From Vicia villosa (taxonomy: Eukaryota; Streptophyta; Magnoliopsida; Fabales; Fabaceae): 64,000 bases of DNA. The notes below the pieces were generated by a model that was not told where the DNA came from, did not search any database, and saw only the letters and a program-made list of their open reading frames with translations. Shown here in pieces: positions 11,228 through 22,505 of the stretch (its first letter is position 1; every line of letters begins with the position of its first letter). Location: contig NW_026705327.1 in assembly GCF_029867415.1 (NCBI RefSeq), forward strand, positions 620,001 to 684,000, read 5' to 3'. A program made the position numbers and the translations under genes.

Positions 11228-11636
11228 TGTCATACCCCAAAATGTGCACATACTATTTTTCTTGTTCAAACTCAGGTCAAGGCACAAAGCTAAAAGACAT
11301 CCCTCCTAAACAAAGGCAAGAAACTAGGTTTTTGTTGTTATGAGAAGAAGTCAATGGATCAAAAGCTCCAAGGCACCTCATATGGTTTATGATGTTTCAA
11401 ACTACTTCCATGACAAAATTCAGGGCTCAATTCAAAAGGTTGATTACTCAATTGCTCAGAAAGTCAACAGTCGACTGAATTGACCTAAAAGTCAACTGTG
11501 GTCAAAGTACAGTCAAAACTCCTGATTTTTTGTCAACATCCTTCCATTGAAGTATCATTCACCATTTGATCAAGTATTGATCATGGTTCATCAAGGAAAA
11601 GTCAAAAGTCAACAAAGTCAAAAGTCAACAAATCAA
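11228..11636 (+). mobile_element. 3' LTR of X, left part (U3) with a cluster of TTGAC cores
   Basis: Starts TGTCATACCCCAAAATG. The overlap with the 5' LTR begins near 11505. At 11637 it breaks into Athila leader sequence, and X resumes at 33701. About 150 bp of X present at 2932-3082 is absent here, so the left junction is a deletion and not a clean insertion. More than ten TTGAC/GTCAA cores (the W-box core bound by WRKY factors) fall within about 370 bp. Confidence 0.8.
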
Positions 11637-11874
11637 GAAAAATTTGTCACGTAACTACTCTGTAGTAAGTGACTTTTGATCAGGGATTTTTTTCACACCT
11701 AACTGTCGGGACAAATTTTCGAAACGGTGAAATTTTCCCAAAAACCGATTTTTTCGACTCTAGAGGCGTTATGGCCGAAACCGCGAGGAACCTATGGCCA
11801 AAACGCACAAACACTACACCTAAGACTCTAATATCAGTTAATATTCACAAGAATCCCCGGCAACGGCGCCAATT
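11637..11874 (-). mobile_element. Orphan Athila leader with primer site, left of the Athila 3' LTR
   Basis: This copies 32395-32632 almost exactly, including the primer site (minus strand TGGCGCCGTTGCCGGGGA, 11854-11871). A leader belongs inside an element next to its 5' LTR, yet here it lies outside the 3' LTR. The LTR at 11875-12946 therefore served two elements in tandem, and the left one was almost wholly deleted, together with part of X. Confidence 0.8.
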
Positions 11875-12946
11875 TGATCCACTGTCGCGCGCGGGTCAAA
11901 AACGAGTTAATTTGTAAAACTGTAGTAACGACGGTAAGGTAACTCGTGTATCGTATCTCAAGGATTCCTATTCTTATTAACCGAATGTAAGTCGAATTTG
12001 GGGGGGGGGGGTTGGTTTGGTTTCGATTAAATAAAAAAAATGATTATGAAAAAGTGATTATCAAATAAGCTGAAAAGTCGAATTACTGATTCGGTTCCTA
12101 TCTATCATCGATTAAGCAATATTAATCTCCTAAGCGGATAATCTATTCCTATTCGACTACAAACTCAGTGACAAGCGCGAAGAGTATTGTACGATGTATA
12201 ATCCTAATATCCGAATTAAGCAAACGGAGTTAAGCTTCACGAATTAAGCAAACGTGATAAATCATACACGGTAACGAATTAAGCAAACGGTAACGTGTTT
12301 ATTTGTTAGGATCATACAATCAATCGAATTGAATCAAAATACTCTATGAAATTCGAATTAAGCATTCAAGAACATAGAACAAAATTGAAAGGAATAAATA
12401 CTAGATTAACATTAAAATAATCTCAAGGTCGGAACCTGAATACAGCAATTCGACAGGATTTGGTTAGTTCTCCATAGAAATTCGTCCAAGCTTTCAAAAT
12501 CGTGAATGGAAGATGATCCACAGTATTTTCATGGCTGCCTAACCTGAGGAACAACAGCACGACCCGTTTCACAACTTAACTGGGTCAAATGTGTGATCCA
12601 GGCCCAAAACAACTAACCCAAACAAAATACAAAAAATAATGCAGCAGCTTGTACGAGTTTTCTGGCCTTGTTGGAGTCCGAATTTGCTTCTGACTTCTGA
12701 ACAAAAATCGTAGATCTTTTTCTTAGCTTTCCAACGACTGGTAGAACGCTTTAATCCGATACTCCAAGCTCCAGTTATGAATTTATTCGTGAAAGCTGCT
12801 AAAGCTGAAAATTAAGTACGAAAATCAAATAAGTGCAAAAATAAAATAAAATATAAAAACATAATAAAAAAGAAAAATAAACAAACCAAACCATAGAAAT
12901 GCCTAAGTACAAACATGGAAGAACGTGCATAAAAATGCACTGATCA
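11875..12946 (-). mobile_element. Athila-group LTR (3' LTR of the nested element)
   Basis: It begins TGATCCACTG and ends GCACTGATCA, so on the minus strand it reads TGATCAGTGC...GTGGATCA. It is 1072 bp against 1068 bp for the partner at 32633-33700, with only a few substitutions and different lengths of a poly-G run (12001-12010). The polypurine tract follows at 12947. The near-identity indicates a young insertion. Confidence 0.9.
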
Positions 12947-13382
12947 AATTCCCCCACACTTGAACTTTTGCACTCCGAGCAAAATGAAAAGAAAGCAGAA
13001 AAACATCAACAGTTACTCATCCTAGGCTACAGATCTTCTTCGGGTGAGTTTGCATCGATAGGTACTAATCTTGCACACTAAGGACATCGTAAGAACACTA
13101 ACCACAAATATGCAGACATAAGGCTCCTAAATACACAAACCAATTCAAATCATATTATTATACCATAGCCTAACTTACTCATCCTTTTTGCTCTTTTTCA
13201 TTCAGGCGCAATCACATTAAGCCCGTTATCTCCACACACTTATAGCAGGACAACCGGTTAGTGACTCTGATCCTTTTGCACGGGATTCCGGTACTTGCGT
13301 GGCATAACCCTTTGCTTACTCAGATGTAGTTGCGGGGGATCGGACCGTAATCCTCCCTACCAAGTTCAGCACCAGAAACCGC
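12947..13382 (-). mobile_element. Athila 3' region and polypurine tract (outer part)
   Basis: Minus strand: AAGTGTGGGGGAATT adjoins the LTR at 12946-12947. The rest is non-coding and continues across the chromovirus insertion at 26154. 13378-13382 (ACCGC) is the left copy of the target duplication. An Athila env-like ORF would be expected between pol and this tract; none is seen. Confidence 0.75.
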
Positions 13383-15344
13383 TGTAACGCCCGGAAAATA
13401 AGTATATAGTTGATTTGGACGTTTGTGACATTTATTGGAATTTTACCGTTTTTGGAGTCGTTTCAGTCGGTATTAGTTCAGGATGACGGACTAATATTTT
13501 ATTGAAGGTTTTCATATTTTTGGTACTAGAAATATTAGTAAGGTAATATTCCGCGTTTTGGGGCGTTTGAATGATATTTGAGCATAGGGGCATTTTGGTC
13601 ATTTCCGCGAGGAAGATATTTTCTTTATAAAGGAAAAAGATAGAAGGAAAAAGAAAGGAAAGAAAAAGGAAAGAAAGAAGAGAAAGGAAGAGAAGAGAGA
13701 AAGAAGAAGAGGAGAAGAAGAAAAAGTGTAGATTGGTGGATTCTCGACCGATTCGAGTTTCGATCGTTGCTATAGCAAGGTAAGGGTGTGAATCTAATTT
13801 GTCTTGGATGTATGATTCTTATAGTCTTGTTCTTGTTTGTGTTCTTGCTCTTCTTGTTCCAATTTCCATAATTTTCTTGTATGGTTTTTGGTTGACCTAA
13901 GTTAGTTTGGGGGTGATTGTATGATGATTAAATGATGTCCTTGTTGTGTTAGGATGATTGATCATGCTTTCTTTTCCATTTCTATGGCTTGAATGAGTTT
14001 GGGTAAAATGTTAGGTTTTGGGTTAGATTGATGAATTAACCGTGAAAAGCTTGATGTTAGGTTGTTTCTATGGTTTGTATGTGTTGTATTGGTGTTGTAA
14101 TGATGTTTTGGAGTGATTTTGGTGGGTATAAGGGGGCTGGAATGGTTCTGGTTCATTCTGGTTTTTTCTGGGTTTACGCAGGTCCGCTGAGCGGAGGTGG
14201 GTCCGCTGAGCGGAGGTCCTGTTGCAGAAAATTCTCTGCCAAGGTCCGCTGAGCGGAGCTGAAGCGGATGACAGCTTTTTCTGTTTTTCCAAAACTTTGA
14301 AACTTCGTAACTCTTGAACCGTAACTCCGATTTTGTCGCCGTTCGAAGCGTTGGAAAGCTAACGCAATGAACTATATTATTATACAATTAAATGATTCAT
14401 AGGATGTAGTATCCCATTACTTTTATTAGGATTTAGTGATAGAACTATGTAGGGTTAACTTATGAAGTATGTTTATACTATCCAAACTTTGAAACCTTGT
14501 AACTTTTGATCCGTAGCTCCGTTTCGTACGCCGTTCGAAGTGTTAGGAAGCTAGTTGGATGTTCTATATGATAGTATAGGCTTGATTAGCTTGTTATTAA
14601 TTAGTTATGAGGGTTGTTGATGGAAACACATAATTGTTTATATGCGCGATATGATTGGTAAATAATCATAGTGCTTGGTTGCAATCGTTGATGATGTAGG
14701 ATGTAGTAGTGGTTGGTTGTTTTTCATAAATGGTTGTGAACTAGTGCATGATAAATCATGATGATGTGTTGTGTGAATGTTATCGTATTGGTACGAGGTA
14801 TGTGATTAGTTGTCGATAACATGAAATCATGTTCGTATGTGTTATGTATTAATGAATGTTCATTCTTGATATGTGATGATGTTTGGTTGAATTGTTGTTA
14901 TTACAACTTGTTGATGTAGTTGTGGGCCGATGGCCAATATTAATTTGATGAGTATAAGTGTATTATACGTTCATTTATGCCGGTGTGGCTAGTATGTTTT
15001 GACGATGAATGTGTGGTGTGTGCTTATTAACGCCTGAGTGGCAATTATGGTGTGATGTAATTAATAACGATGTTATTAATTGGTGATGTATCCTTTTGGA
15101 TAGAATATAAACGATGTAACGTGAGTGTATGATCGTGTTATATTGCTGATGATGTTGTTGTCGTGTAATAGAGTCATATATTTGCACAGCATAACATTTC
15201 AATACGTTAATGGCGGAATGCTGTTAACAGATGGCCTGCGGGCATGGTTACCAGTAGGAGCTTAATGCTCGGTAACGTATATTAGCCTGAGTGGCAAGAG
15301 GTCATCAGTGGGAGCTGCGTGCTCGATGACGACAGCGTGCGCGC
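13383..15344 (+). mobile_element. Chromovirus 5' LTR, left part
   Basis: Matches 23357-25318 of the 3' LTR with only scattered substitutions. It includes a purine-rich stretch (13625-13730), three TCCGCTGAGCGGA palindromes (14183, 14202, 14245) and two copies of a CGTAACTCCG...GGAAGCT module (14293-14360 and 14484-14552). 15340-15344 (CGCGC) is the target site of the nested solo LTR. Confidence 0.9.
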
Positions 15345-18300
15345 TGTCGCACGCTCGCGAAAAATGAACAGAGTCGCCACCAATATATTTATCCCATAAG
15401 GGAAAGGAATATCAGAAAACCTATCAAAGGAAGGAACAAGGTCTTGCGACCAGAGAATCAAGGTACGGGAGTCGGTTACGCGAGGGGAAGGTATTAGCAC
15501 CCCTCACACCCATCGTACTCGATGGTATCCACCTATGTTTGTTTCTATCTAAAGGGTGTAATCTATGCCTATGTCTAAATGCGAAATGAATGCAAAATGT
15601 AGGGAAAATAAAGAATTATACTCGCACGGGCCCTACCCCGCTGCCTACGTATCCTTTTCAGGAATCAGAGTTACCGTAGCTCGGCTCACGATTTTCTGTT
15701 TGTTTTTGTGTTTTTTAGTTGGGCGGCGTTAACGCTCGCGCTCTTGCATAAGGGATCGCCTAGGATGCAATGGAGCGGAGATAACGGTGCCCTTAGGCAA
15801 AAGAAAAAGGAATGATTGGTTTGTGTCTTTTAGGGTAATTCCATGATGACGAGAACCCACTACAAGGTCTCGCATCACTTCCTTACTTTTGTTTTAAATC
15901 TGAACATTTATTAGTGTTTTAAGTGTTTTTCATTGGTGTTTTTTAAGGGGATTTACTTTGTGACTTAGATCATACCAAAAAGTGTTTTGTTTTGCATATT
16001 TAGAGAAAGCACATCGAGGCCTACGCCACAATCGTTTCTCTAAATAGCGGTTAAGAAATACACCGAGGCCTCACACCTCAATCATTTCTTCTCCGCTAAG
16101 TAAAGGAAATACAAAAAGAAGTTCTTTTGTGAATATTTAGAGAATGCACATCGAGGCCTACGCCACAATCGTTTCTCTAAATAACGGTTAAGAAATACAT
16201 CGAGGCTTCACACCTCGATCATTTCTTCTCTGCTAAGTAGGAAAGAACATACATCGAGGCCTACGCCTCAATCATTTCTTTCCTACCATGAAATATAGCA
16301 ACGGTATGATCTTCATCGATATTTATTAAGTATTTTAAAAGTTGAAAAGAAAAAGAATGCAATAGGGAACTAATCCTAACTTTCTAATCTAAGTTGTCTA
16401 TACAAGGGAATTAAAAATAAAACTATACAATTTATCAACAAAACTTACACATGGAATAGGTAAAGGGAAACAATATGCAACAAATAAAATTGAGAACTAC
16501 AACAAGCAAACGATATTCACAAGCACACATGCATTCATTAATTCTATACAAAAAAATCGAGACTAAAAATCAATCCCTAAGTCTATTGAAGAGCTATTTA
16601 CAAAGAAGTTTTAAAACAAAAGAAAATTCAAGATATTGTGAAGAAAAAGTTTATTAAAAGCGTCAAAACAATTAACAAAAATCAACAAAAATTATGAACA
16701 TTATTTAATCAAACTAAAAGTATCTAAAAACCATTTTTTATGTATTTTTTACTTGAGTTAAAAAGATTTTATGAAACAAAAGTTAATAGAAAACTAAAAT
16801 TAAAGTAAAATTGAAATCTACACAGGTGGGGGTGCAAAAGCATTTTTAACATGAACTAAAACTAGTTACAATGGCGCATGGGCCTAATTTCAGGGGTGCG
16901 GAAATAACAACGGCGCTAAGGCCCATAGTCATGCACCATGCGTAGCATCAGCAGAAGAGGGGTGAAGAATGAAAAAGGAATACTAGGCCCAAACGGAATC
17001 AGAACCGGGCCCAACTACGCCTCTCACAATACCATTTTTATTTCTTCATTTTTTATTCATTTTAAAACACTCAGCATGCAGTGTTATTACATCACAGTTT
17101 TTTTTATTATATGGTTTCAATATATAAAATATGACCTGAGAGAATAGAGACATAGTATCAATTGGTTCACCCTGACTTAAGTCATAAGAAGACAAAAAAA
17201 ATGAGCCAATCAGCATTCACCACCTATCGTAAATTTAACCAAGGCAATTGAATCAACACCAAATGGAAATACAAAAACAATAACTACTGGTCCAGTAATC
17301 TTCAGCCACGCACGCAGCCAACATTTCAATGAAAGATTCAGACGCCGGAGTCCTAGCTCCGGTCATCTCTTTCGATGGTCACTGGCCGGAAAGCCGCGTG
17401 CACAATCCAGGAAATCTAAACGAACCACCTCTCTCACTCGAAAATTCATGAGGAGTTCGAATACATGGATACTTTTAACATACCAATACTCTTCCATCAA
17501 GAACCATGGCAACAAAAATTCGAAACTGAATATAGCAAATCAAGACTGCGGCATACAAACACTTGGTGTTAATCACTGCCCTAATCATAGTATCTAACAT
17601 GCTGAGACAGATTCAATTACTTACTTGACAAAATTCTTGGATCAAAAGAAGGAGAACTCCGAGCAGCTTCTTTGAGTTTGAAGATGGCGATGAGACGCCT
17701 CGAAATGAATGCGAAGCTCTGAGATTTGAATATGGACGTACTTGCTTCAAGAACACATGGTGATGATGGCAATAGCGTGAACACTATGATGATGATTGAT
17801 GATAGAGATGATTGAAGGTTTTGGATGCAGAACAACGTTGGACACGTGAGCTTGATGATGATGGATCGGAGAAGGTTGAGAAGTTGAGATGAAGGTTGAT
17901 GTGGTGGTGCTATGGTGGAGATGAAGGTAGTTGGCGGTTGATGGTGGTTGATGGCGGTAGTTACGGTTTGTTACGAAGTCAATTATGGTTGTGGTTGTTT
18001 TATGAAGAAGAGAGAGAGAGAAGAGAGGGTTTAAAGAGGAGGAAGATGAAAAATAAAACTGAAAAGAAAGGTGAATCGTGTAGAAAATGAAGATTGTGGT
18101 GGTGGTGGTTGTTGAAAGTAGAAGAGTGAGAAGAATGATGAGAGAAGAGGGAATGAGGAGTGATGAAGTTTAGGAAAAACTGAAAAAGAAAATGACCGTG
18201 TGTTGAAAATGAGGAGAGCTCATTGCTTATATAGTGAATATATATTGGAGTGCATGGTGTTATGGTATGATGCAAAGTAGTGTATCATTTCCTTTTCTAT

Positions 18301-19537
18301 CTTAAGGAACAAGTGTTGTAAAATATGGTAAGCTCTTGTAATGCTTTTCACGTGTGCAGAATCTTTCTTCTTCCTTTCTATCGTGGGGCTCTTTATGATG
18401 GAGAGCAAGTGTTATGTTGTGTGTGGTGATGCTATTGCTGTGTTATGATGTTATGCAGAGGAGAGAAGGAAAAGTCTCAAGTTTTTTGTTGTTTTCTTTA
18501 TTTAAAGTAGAAAGTATGATATTCCATTTTTCTTTGAAAGATGAGTGTGGTACTGCATATGCATGGAAGGAGAAAACATAACACTCCAATTAACTCTTGC
18601 AACGTGTATTGTTGTATCACGCCGAGCTTCTCAAACAAGGAGACCTTTTGAATTCATGCATGGTAATGGGTTTTTTGCATGGTCACGTGGGGCAGCCTAT
18701 ACGTGTGTAGTGCATGAGGTAATAGTTAACCCTTGCTGCAATTTTGTATTAAATCATGAGGGATAACGAAATGTATCATGTGACTCTCCCACTACAACAA
18801 AATTGTAGTACAAAAACGAACTTTCCAATTGCACCTCATTTGTTTAACTTGACTTCATTGAGTGAACATGGTTCTTGAAGAATAGGCACATGCATATGAC
18901 TTTTGGGAAGTCAACATTTAGTCAACATTTCAATTTTCACCCTTTTCTTGATCTTATTGACTCACCATGACAAATCTTGGTCAATCCTCCTCAAACATCA
19001 ATATTATGAATACTAACCGTGACTCTCACCAGGTTCCTAAAAAAACGATTGTTGGCTTTTTACCCCAAATGAATTTCCCGATCAATAAACTTTCAATTTG
19101 ACTTCAATCAATAATCAACCCATGAAATCAATTAAAAATCTCACCATGGGCCCCATTACATCTCCTTTCATATAATCAGCTTCTGATAAAAAGGTTGACC
19201 AAAAAGTCAACTGAGTTGACTTTGGTCAGGAACCCCGATTTGGAAGGCCGGATGAACCTGCAGCTTGCATATTCCATTCAGATTCTTGAACTGAAGACCG
19301 ATGAAACCCTGATCCTAGGAGAATTTCAATGAGGATGATTCCACGCCATTAAATCTCAGATCCTCTCTTTATAACCAAGAATTTCTTCAATGAAACCCCC
19401 TTTTCTTGTCAATTCTTGGAGCAGTAACAGTGCTATGAGTGCATGTATTGGATGGATGATCTAAATGAAGAATGTATATGAATGGGATGCAAAAGCCAGT
19501 CAGGAATAAATAGGTAGGACAAATTTGGGGTATGACA
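15345..19537 (-). mobile_element. Ogre-type solo LTR nested in the chromovirus LTR
   Basis: A 4193-bp block TGTCGCACGCTCGCG...GGGGTATGACA is absent from the 3' LTR and flanked by a perfect 5-bp duplication CGCGC (15340-15344, 19538-19542). On the minus strand it begins TGTCATACCCCAAATTTG, like the X LTR, and ends GGTGGCGACTCTG...GCGACA, like the Ogre LTR end at 57846-57879. A further block at about 15475-15690 matches 57560-57770 in reverse. No primer site, polypurine tract or pol sequence is present, so it is a solo LTR left by LTR-LTR recombination. Confidence 0.88.
15968..16311. repeat. Array of five compound hairpins inside the Ogre solo LTR
   Basis: Outer arms GATCATACC (15968-15976) and GGTATGATC (16303-16311) bracket five stem-loops. 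Stem 1: ATTTAGAGAAA 15998-16008 with TTTCTCTAAAT 16035-16045. Stem 2: AGCGG..AAGAAAT 16046-16059 with ATTTCTT..CCGCT 16084-16097. Stem 3 repeats stem 1 (16135-16144 with 16172-16182) and stem 4 repeats stem 2 (about 16186-16235). Stem 5: TAGGAAAGAA 16238-16247 with TTCTTTCCTA 16276-16285. Each loop carries an inner GAGGC...GCCTC-like hairpin within ATCGAGGCCTACGCC. Confidence 0.8.
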
Positions 19538-19542
19538 CGCGC

Positions 19543-20153
19543 TTGGTTACCAGTAGGAGCTTAATGCTCGGTAACGTATATTAGCCTGAGTGGCAAGAGG
19601 TCATCAGTGGGAGCTGCGTGCTCGATGACGACAGCCTGCGGGCTTCCTGAGTGGAATAAAGTCCCAGCATATTGCTCGGCAGGTGTTTTTGTCATATTGA
19701 CAAGGAGGAGTTTTACTCCGGATTTGGTACCACATGCATATGCATAGTCGAGTCTCATTCATCATCGTCAGTCTGTATAATTTATGTTATCATTCATGTG
19801 TCGCATTACTTATATATTAACTGTGGATGACTTAGTGGATTACTTTGTTGTATGTTTATTGATGATACTTGTTGGCATTACTATATTTGTCATGCTTTCA
19901 TTATAAATTATATTCTCACCCTTCTGCTGATTTGATGCTTGAGTGGCATCCTGCAGATTAGCCGCTTTGGGAGTCTTCGGAAGAGGTAGTTCTCCAGTTG
20001 GTCTTGTCGGTCGCTCTGATACGTAACACCGGGGAGTCGGGAGTCTGTTGTTATTTATTTGTATATGACTCTTTTGAACATGTATATGTGATAATGTGCC
20101 ATTGTGTATTGTAAAACAACTTGTTTTAGAAAACTCCTCTTTGAGAGGGAGAG

Positions 20154-20226
<73 letters not shown>

Positions 20227-20412
20227 CATACCTTCCGTGTGTTATGTATCATGTTATTGGCAGGTGTGTATGCTTTTGGCATCGCTGATGTCCGTTTGTT
20301 TTCAAAGTGTTTGTTTGGTTACTTAGTGTAACATCCTAATTGTGTTGTATGAAATTTTAAATACTCTGATATTTTCTTGCCTAAATGCTTTGGGTAGAAT
20401 TGGGGTGTTATA
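19543..20412 (+). mobile_element. Chromovirus 5' LTR, right part
   Basis: Resumes after the solo LTR's second CGCGC and matches 25319-26148. It contains a (TA)n run of about 62 bp (20161-20222) where the 3' LTR has only about 23 bp (25937-25959). It ends GGGTGTTATA; the partner ends GTTACA, so the terminal C has become T. Confidence 0.9.
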
Positions 20413-20416
20413 TTAG

Positions 20417-20428
20417 TGGTATCAGAGC
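20417..20428 (+). other. Chromovirus primer-binding site (initiator tRNA-Met)
   Basis: TGGTATCAGAGC, complementary to the 3' end of plant initiator tRNA-Met, lies 4 bp after the 5' LTR. This is the usual site of chromoviruses and of many copia elements. Confidence 0.9.
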
Positions 20429-21416
20429 AGGTCGGTCTGTCCGGCCAGTGTTGTCTAATGTTGTTTAATTCCTCAGTATGTGATAAGTGTGTGGAGCACT
20501 GTCAGTACTTGTTGTGCCTCTAGTCGGTTGTATGCAGGAGTGGTTCGCAGCTAAGTGGGGGAGAACATATGTTTCTCGGATATGTTTCAGTTGCAAGATG
20601 TTAGTATGCTATTGAGGGCAGCAGTACTAGTGTTGTTGGACTTTGTTGTTTTCTGAAGTGAAGGCGACTTGGACTTAAGACTTTGGTTGTTAATCAAGTT
20701 GGAGTGTCACGGAGTAGATGTTGGTTAATTCTAAGGAATGGAATTTAGAGAGTTGTGATGCTCTAACGCTACTGATGGACTATGAAGTTGTTGTTTGAGT
20801 AGCCTTGTGTGAAGTGTCGTTGTTGGATCAATGATTAAGGAAAGCATTGTGGTAGACTTTGTTGTAGGAGTTATTGACGTTGTTGGAAACGTTTTAGAAC
20901 TCGAGTGAGAATTAGGAGTATGAAGAGTTGAGTAGGATCTCAGGAATTTTATTCTTAGGATTTGTTAGAAGTGTTTTGGTACGTAGCTACAAGATGTCGG
21001 GTTGGCTGGTTCAGATGATCTTGAGAGATTTGTGAATTATGGAATCATAGTGCTTCTGTGCTATGAGCAAAAGTTGGAAAAGAATATTATTAATGTTAGT
21101 ACTGATAGTTTATACTCTATTATGATTATCGGCTACCTATTGACAAATTGAGGACTTGATCACCCTTAATCTCTTGTTGATAGTAGACGGGATCGTATTG
21201 GACGTGATAGGCTTATCTGGCTAGTTTGATAATATTGGAAGTGAATGAGTTGGTGCAAGGTGGTACGACGTTGTTTATGTTGTCGACGACTTTGGATGTC
21301 CTTGAGAAAGAGCAATTGTGGGGATTGCGGATAGTTGTGCATTTGTATAAGTGTTTCTTGAAGGTTTAAGTGATTCTTAGTAGAAAAAGGGAATTTCGTC
21401 TGGGAGTTCTATTTTG
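20429..21416 (+). mobile_element. Chromovirus internal region, degenerate gag/protease zone
   Basis: This is where gag and protease should lie. I see no intact or recognisable domain, only short frames broken by stops. Confidence 0.5.
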
Positions 21417-21708
21417 ATGGATTTAGTTCCTAGAACTATTGTTGCGTCGAGGGTTCCGTATCGGATGCCAACTTCTAAGTTGAAAGAGTTGAGAAGTCAA
21501 CTTAATGATTTTCTTGAGAAGAGGTTTGTTCGTTCGAGCGTGTTGCCGTAGGGTGCATGTGTTTTGTTGGTTAAGAAGGAAGGTTCTATGAGGCTTTGTG
21601 TCGACTTTAGACAATTGAGAAAAGTGACAATTAAGGAAGAGTATCCACTTTCGAGGATTGATATTTTGATGGATCAAATTGGTTTGAGCTTGTTTGTTTT
21701 GCAAGTTT
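21417..21708 (+). pseudogene. Reverse transcriptase fragment of the chromovirus
   Basis: Reading from ATG 21417 gives an RT fingers region with the family residues [40 protein letters not shown] and [23 protein letters not shown] stands where chromoviruses have the Trp of the PWG motif, just after the VLP at about 21549. The frame dies at about 21709 before the YVDD catalytic motif. It is about one third of an RT, non-functional. Confidence 0.85.
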
Positions 21709-22151
21709 GATTTGAGGTAGGGGTATCATCAGTGTGAAGATGATCATGCTAATTATTTGGGAATTGTTTTGTTTGTGTTGGGAAGAAGAAGTTGTTTGCT
21801 AAGTTTCCTTATGTGAGTTTTTGGTTGAGTGAAGTGAATGTTCAAGGGGTAAGTGGAGGTTTATGCTTTTATGCAAGTTAAAATTTTTGAAAGGATTTAT
21901 CTGTCACAAGATTTAGAGTTGGCAATTGTTATTTTTGTTTGGGAAATTTGAAGGCACTAATTATTCGGATCGAGATTTGTGTGTGTACATGGCTACAAGA
22001 GTTTGAAGTATTCGTTTGATCATAACGAGTTGAATATGAGAAACCATTGCATACGTCTATGTTGATGATTCGAGTATTGTGATTGTTGAAACAGGTGTGA
22101 GATTTGAGTTTGGTTTGTAAAGTGACTTCTTCAGGTGTTGAGCTTTTTTAT

Positions 22152-22505
22152 GTGGAAGCGGAATAACATTTCTACGGATTTTATTTCGGGTTGCCAAGGA
22201 CTTCGAGTAATTGTGAGGCGATTTGGGTCATTGTGGATATGTTGACGAAGTCTGCTCACGTTATTTCGATAAGAATGGATTAACCGATGGGAGTACTGGC
22301 GAGTGATATGTTGATAAAATTGTTTGTTGGTTTGTTTGTTTGCATGGTGTTTCGAAAGGTATTGTTTAGATTGAGATTCGAGGTTTATTTCTGAAATTTT
22401 GAGAAGGTTCGCAAAGTACTTTGGGTACGAAGTTGCGTTTGAGTTTGGCGTATCATCCTTAAACGGATGGTCAGACTGAGAGGACAATTTGGTCACTTAA
22501 GGATC
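22152..22505 (+). pseudogene. Integrase core fragment of the chromovirus
   Basis: Two broken pieces of a Ty3/gypsy integrase core are visible. The first, from 22153, has NISTDFISG, a frame shift, then GLPRTSSNCEAIWVIVDMLT and KSAHVIS, with the first catalytic Asp. The second, from 22421, has LGTKLRLSLAYHP, a TAA at 22460-22462 where the family has Gln (PQTDGQ), then TDGQTERT with the catalytic Glu. The middle catalytic Asp region is not recognisable. Known role: strand transfer of cDNA ends; dead here. Confidence 0.82.

Noticed and set aside
13962..14387. 141-codon minus-strand frame in the chromovirus LTR
   Set aside because: Repeated in both LTRs, interrupted differently in the 3' LTR, and explained by palindromes and low-complexity DNA.
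15998..16285. Possible tRNA or rRNA gene in the hairpin array
   Set aside because: No A/B boxes, anticodon arm or CCA-end structure; repeated hairpins with a shared apical core instead.
19840..20331. Long frames rich in alternating Ile-Tyr over the chromovirus LTR
   Set aside because: They are translations of the (TA)n microsatellite and carry no domain.
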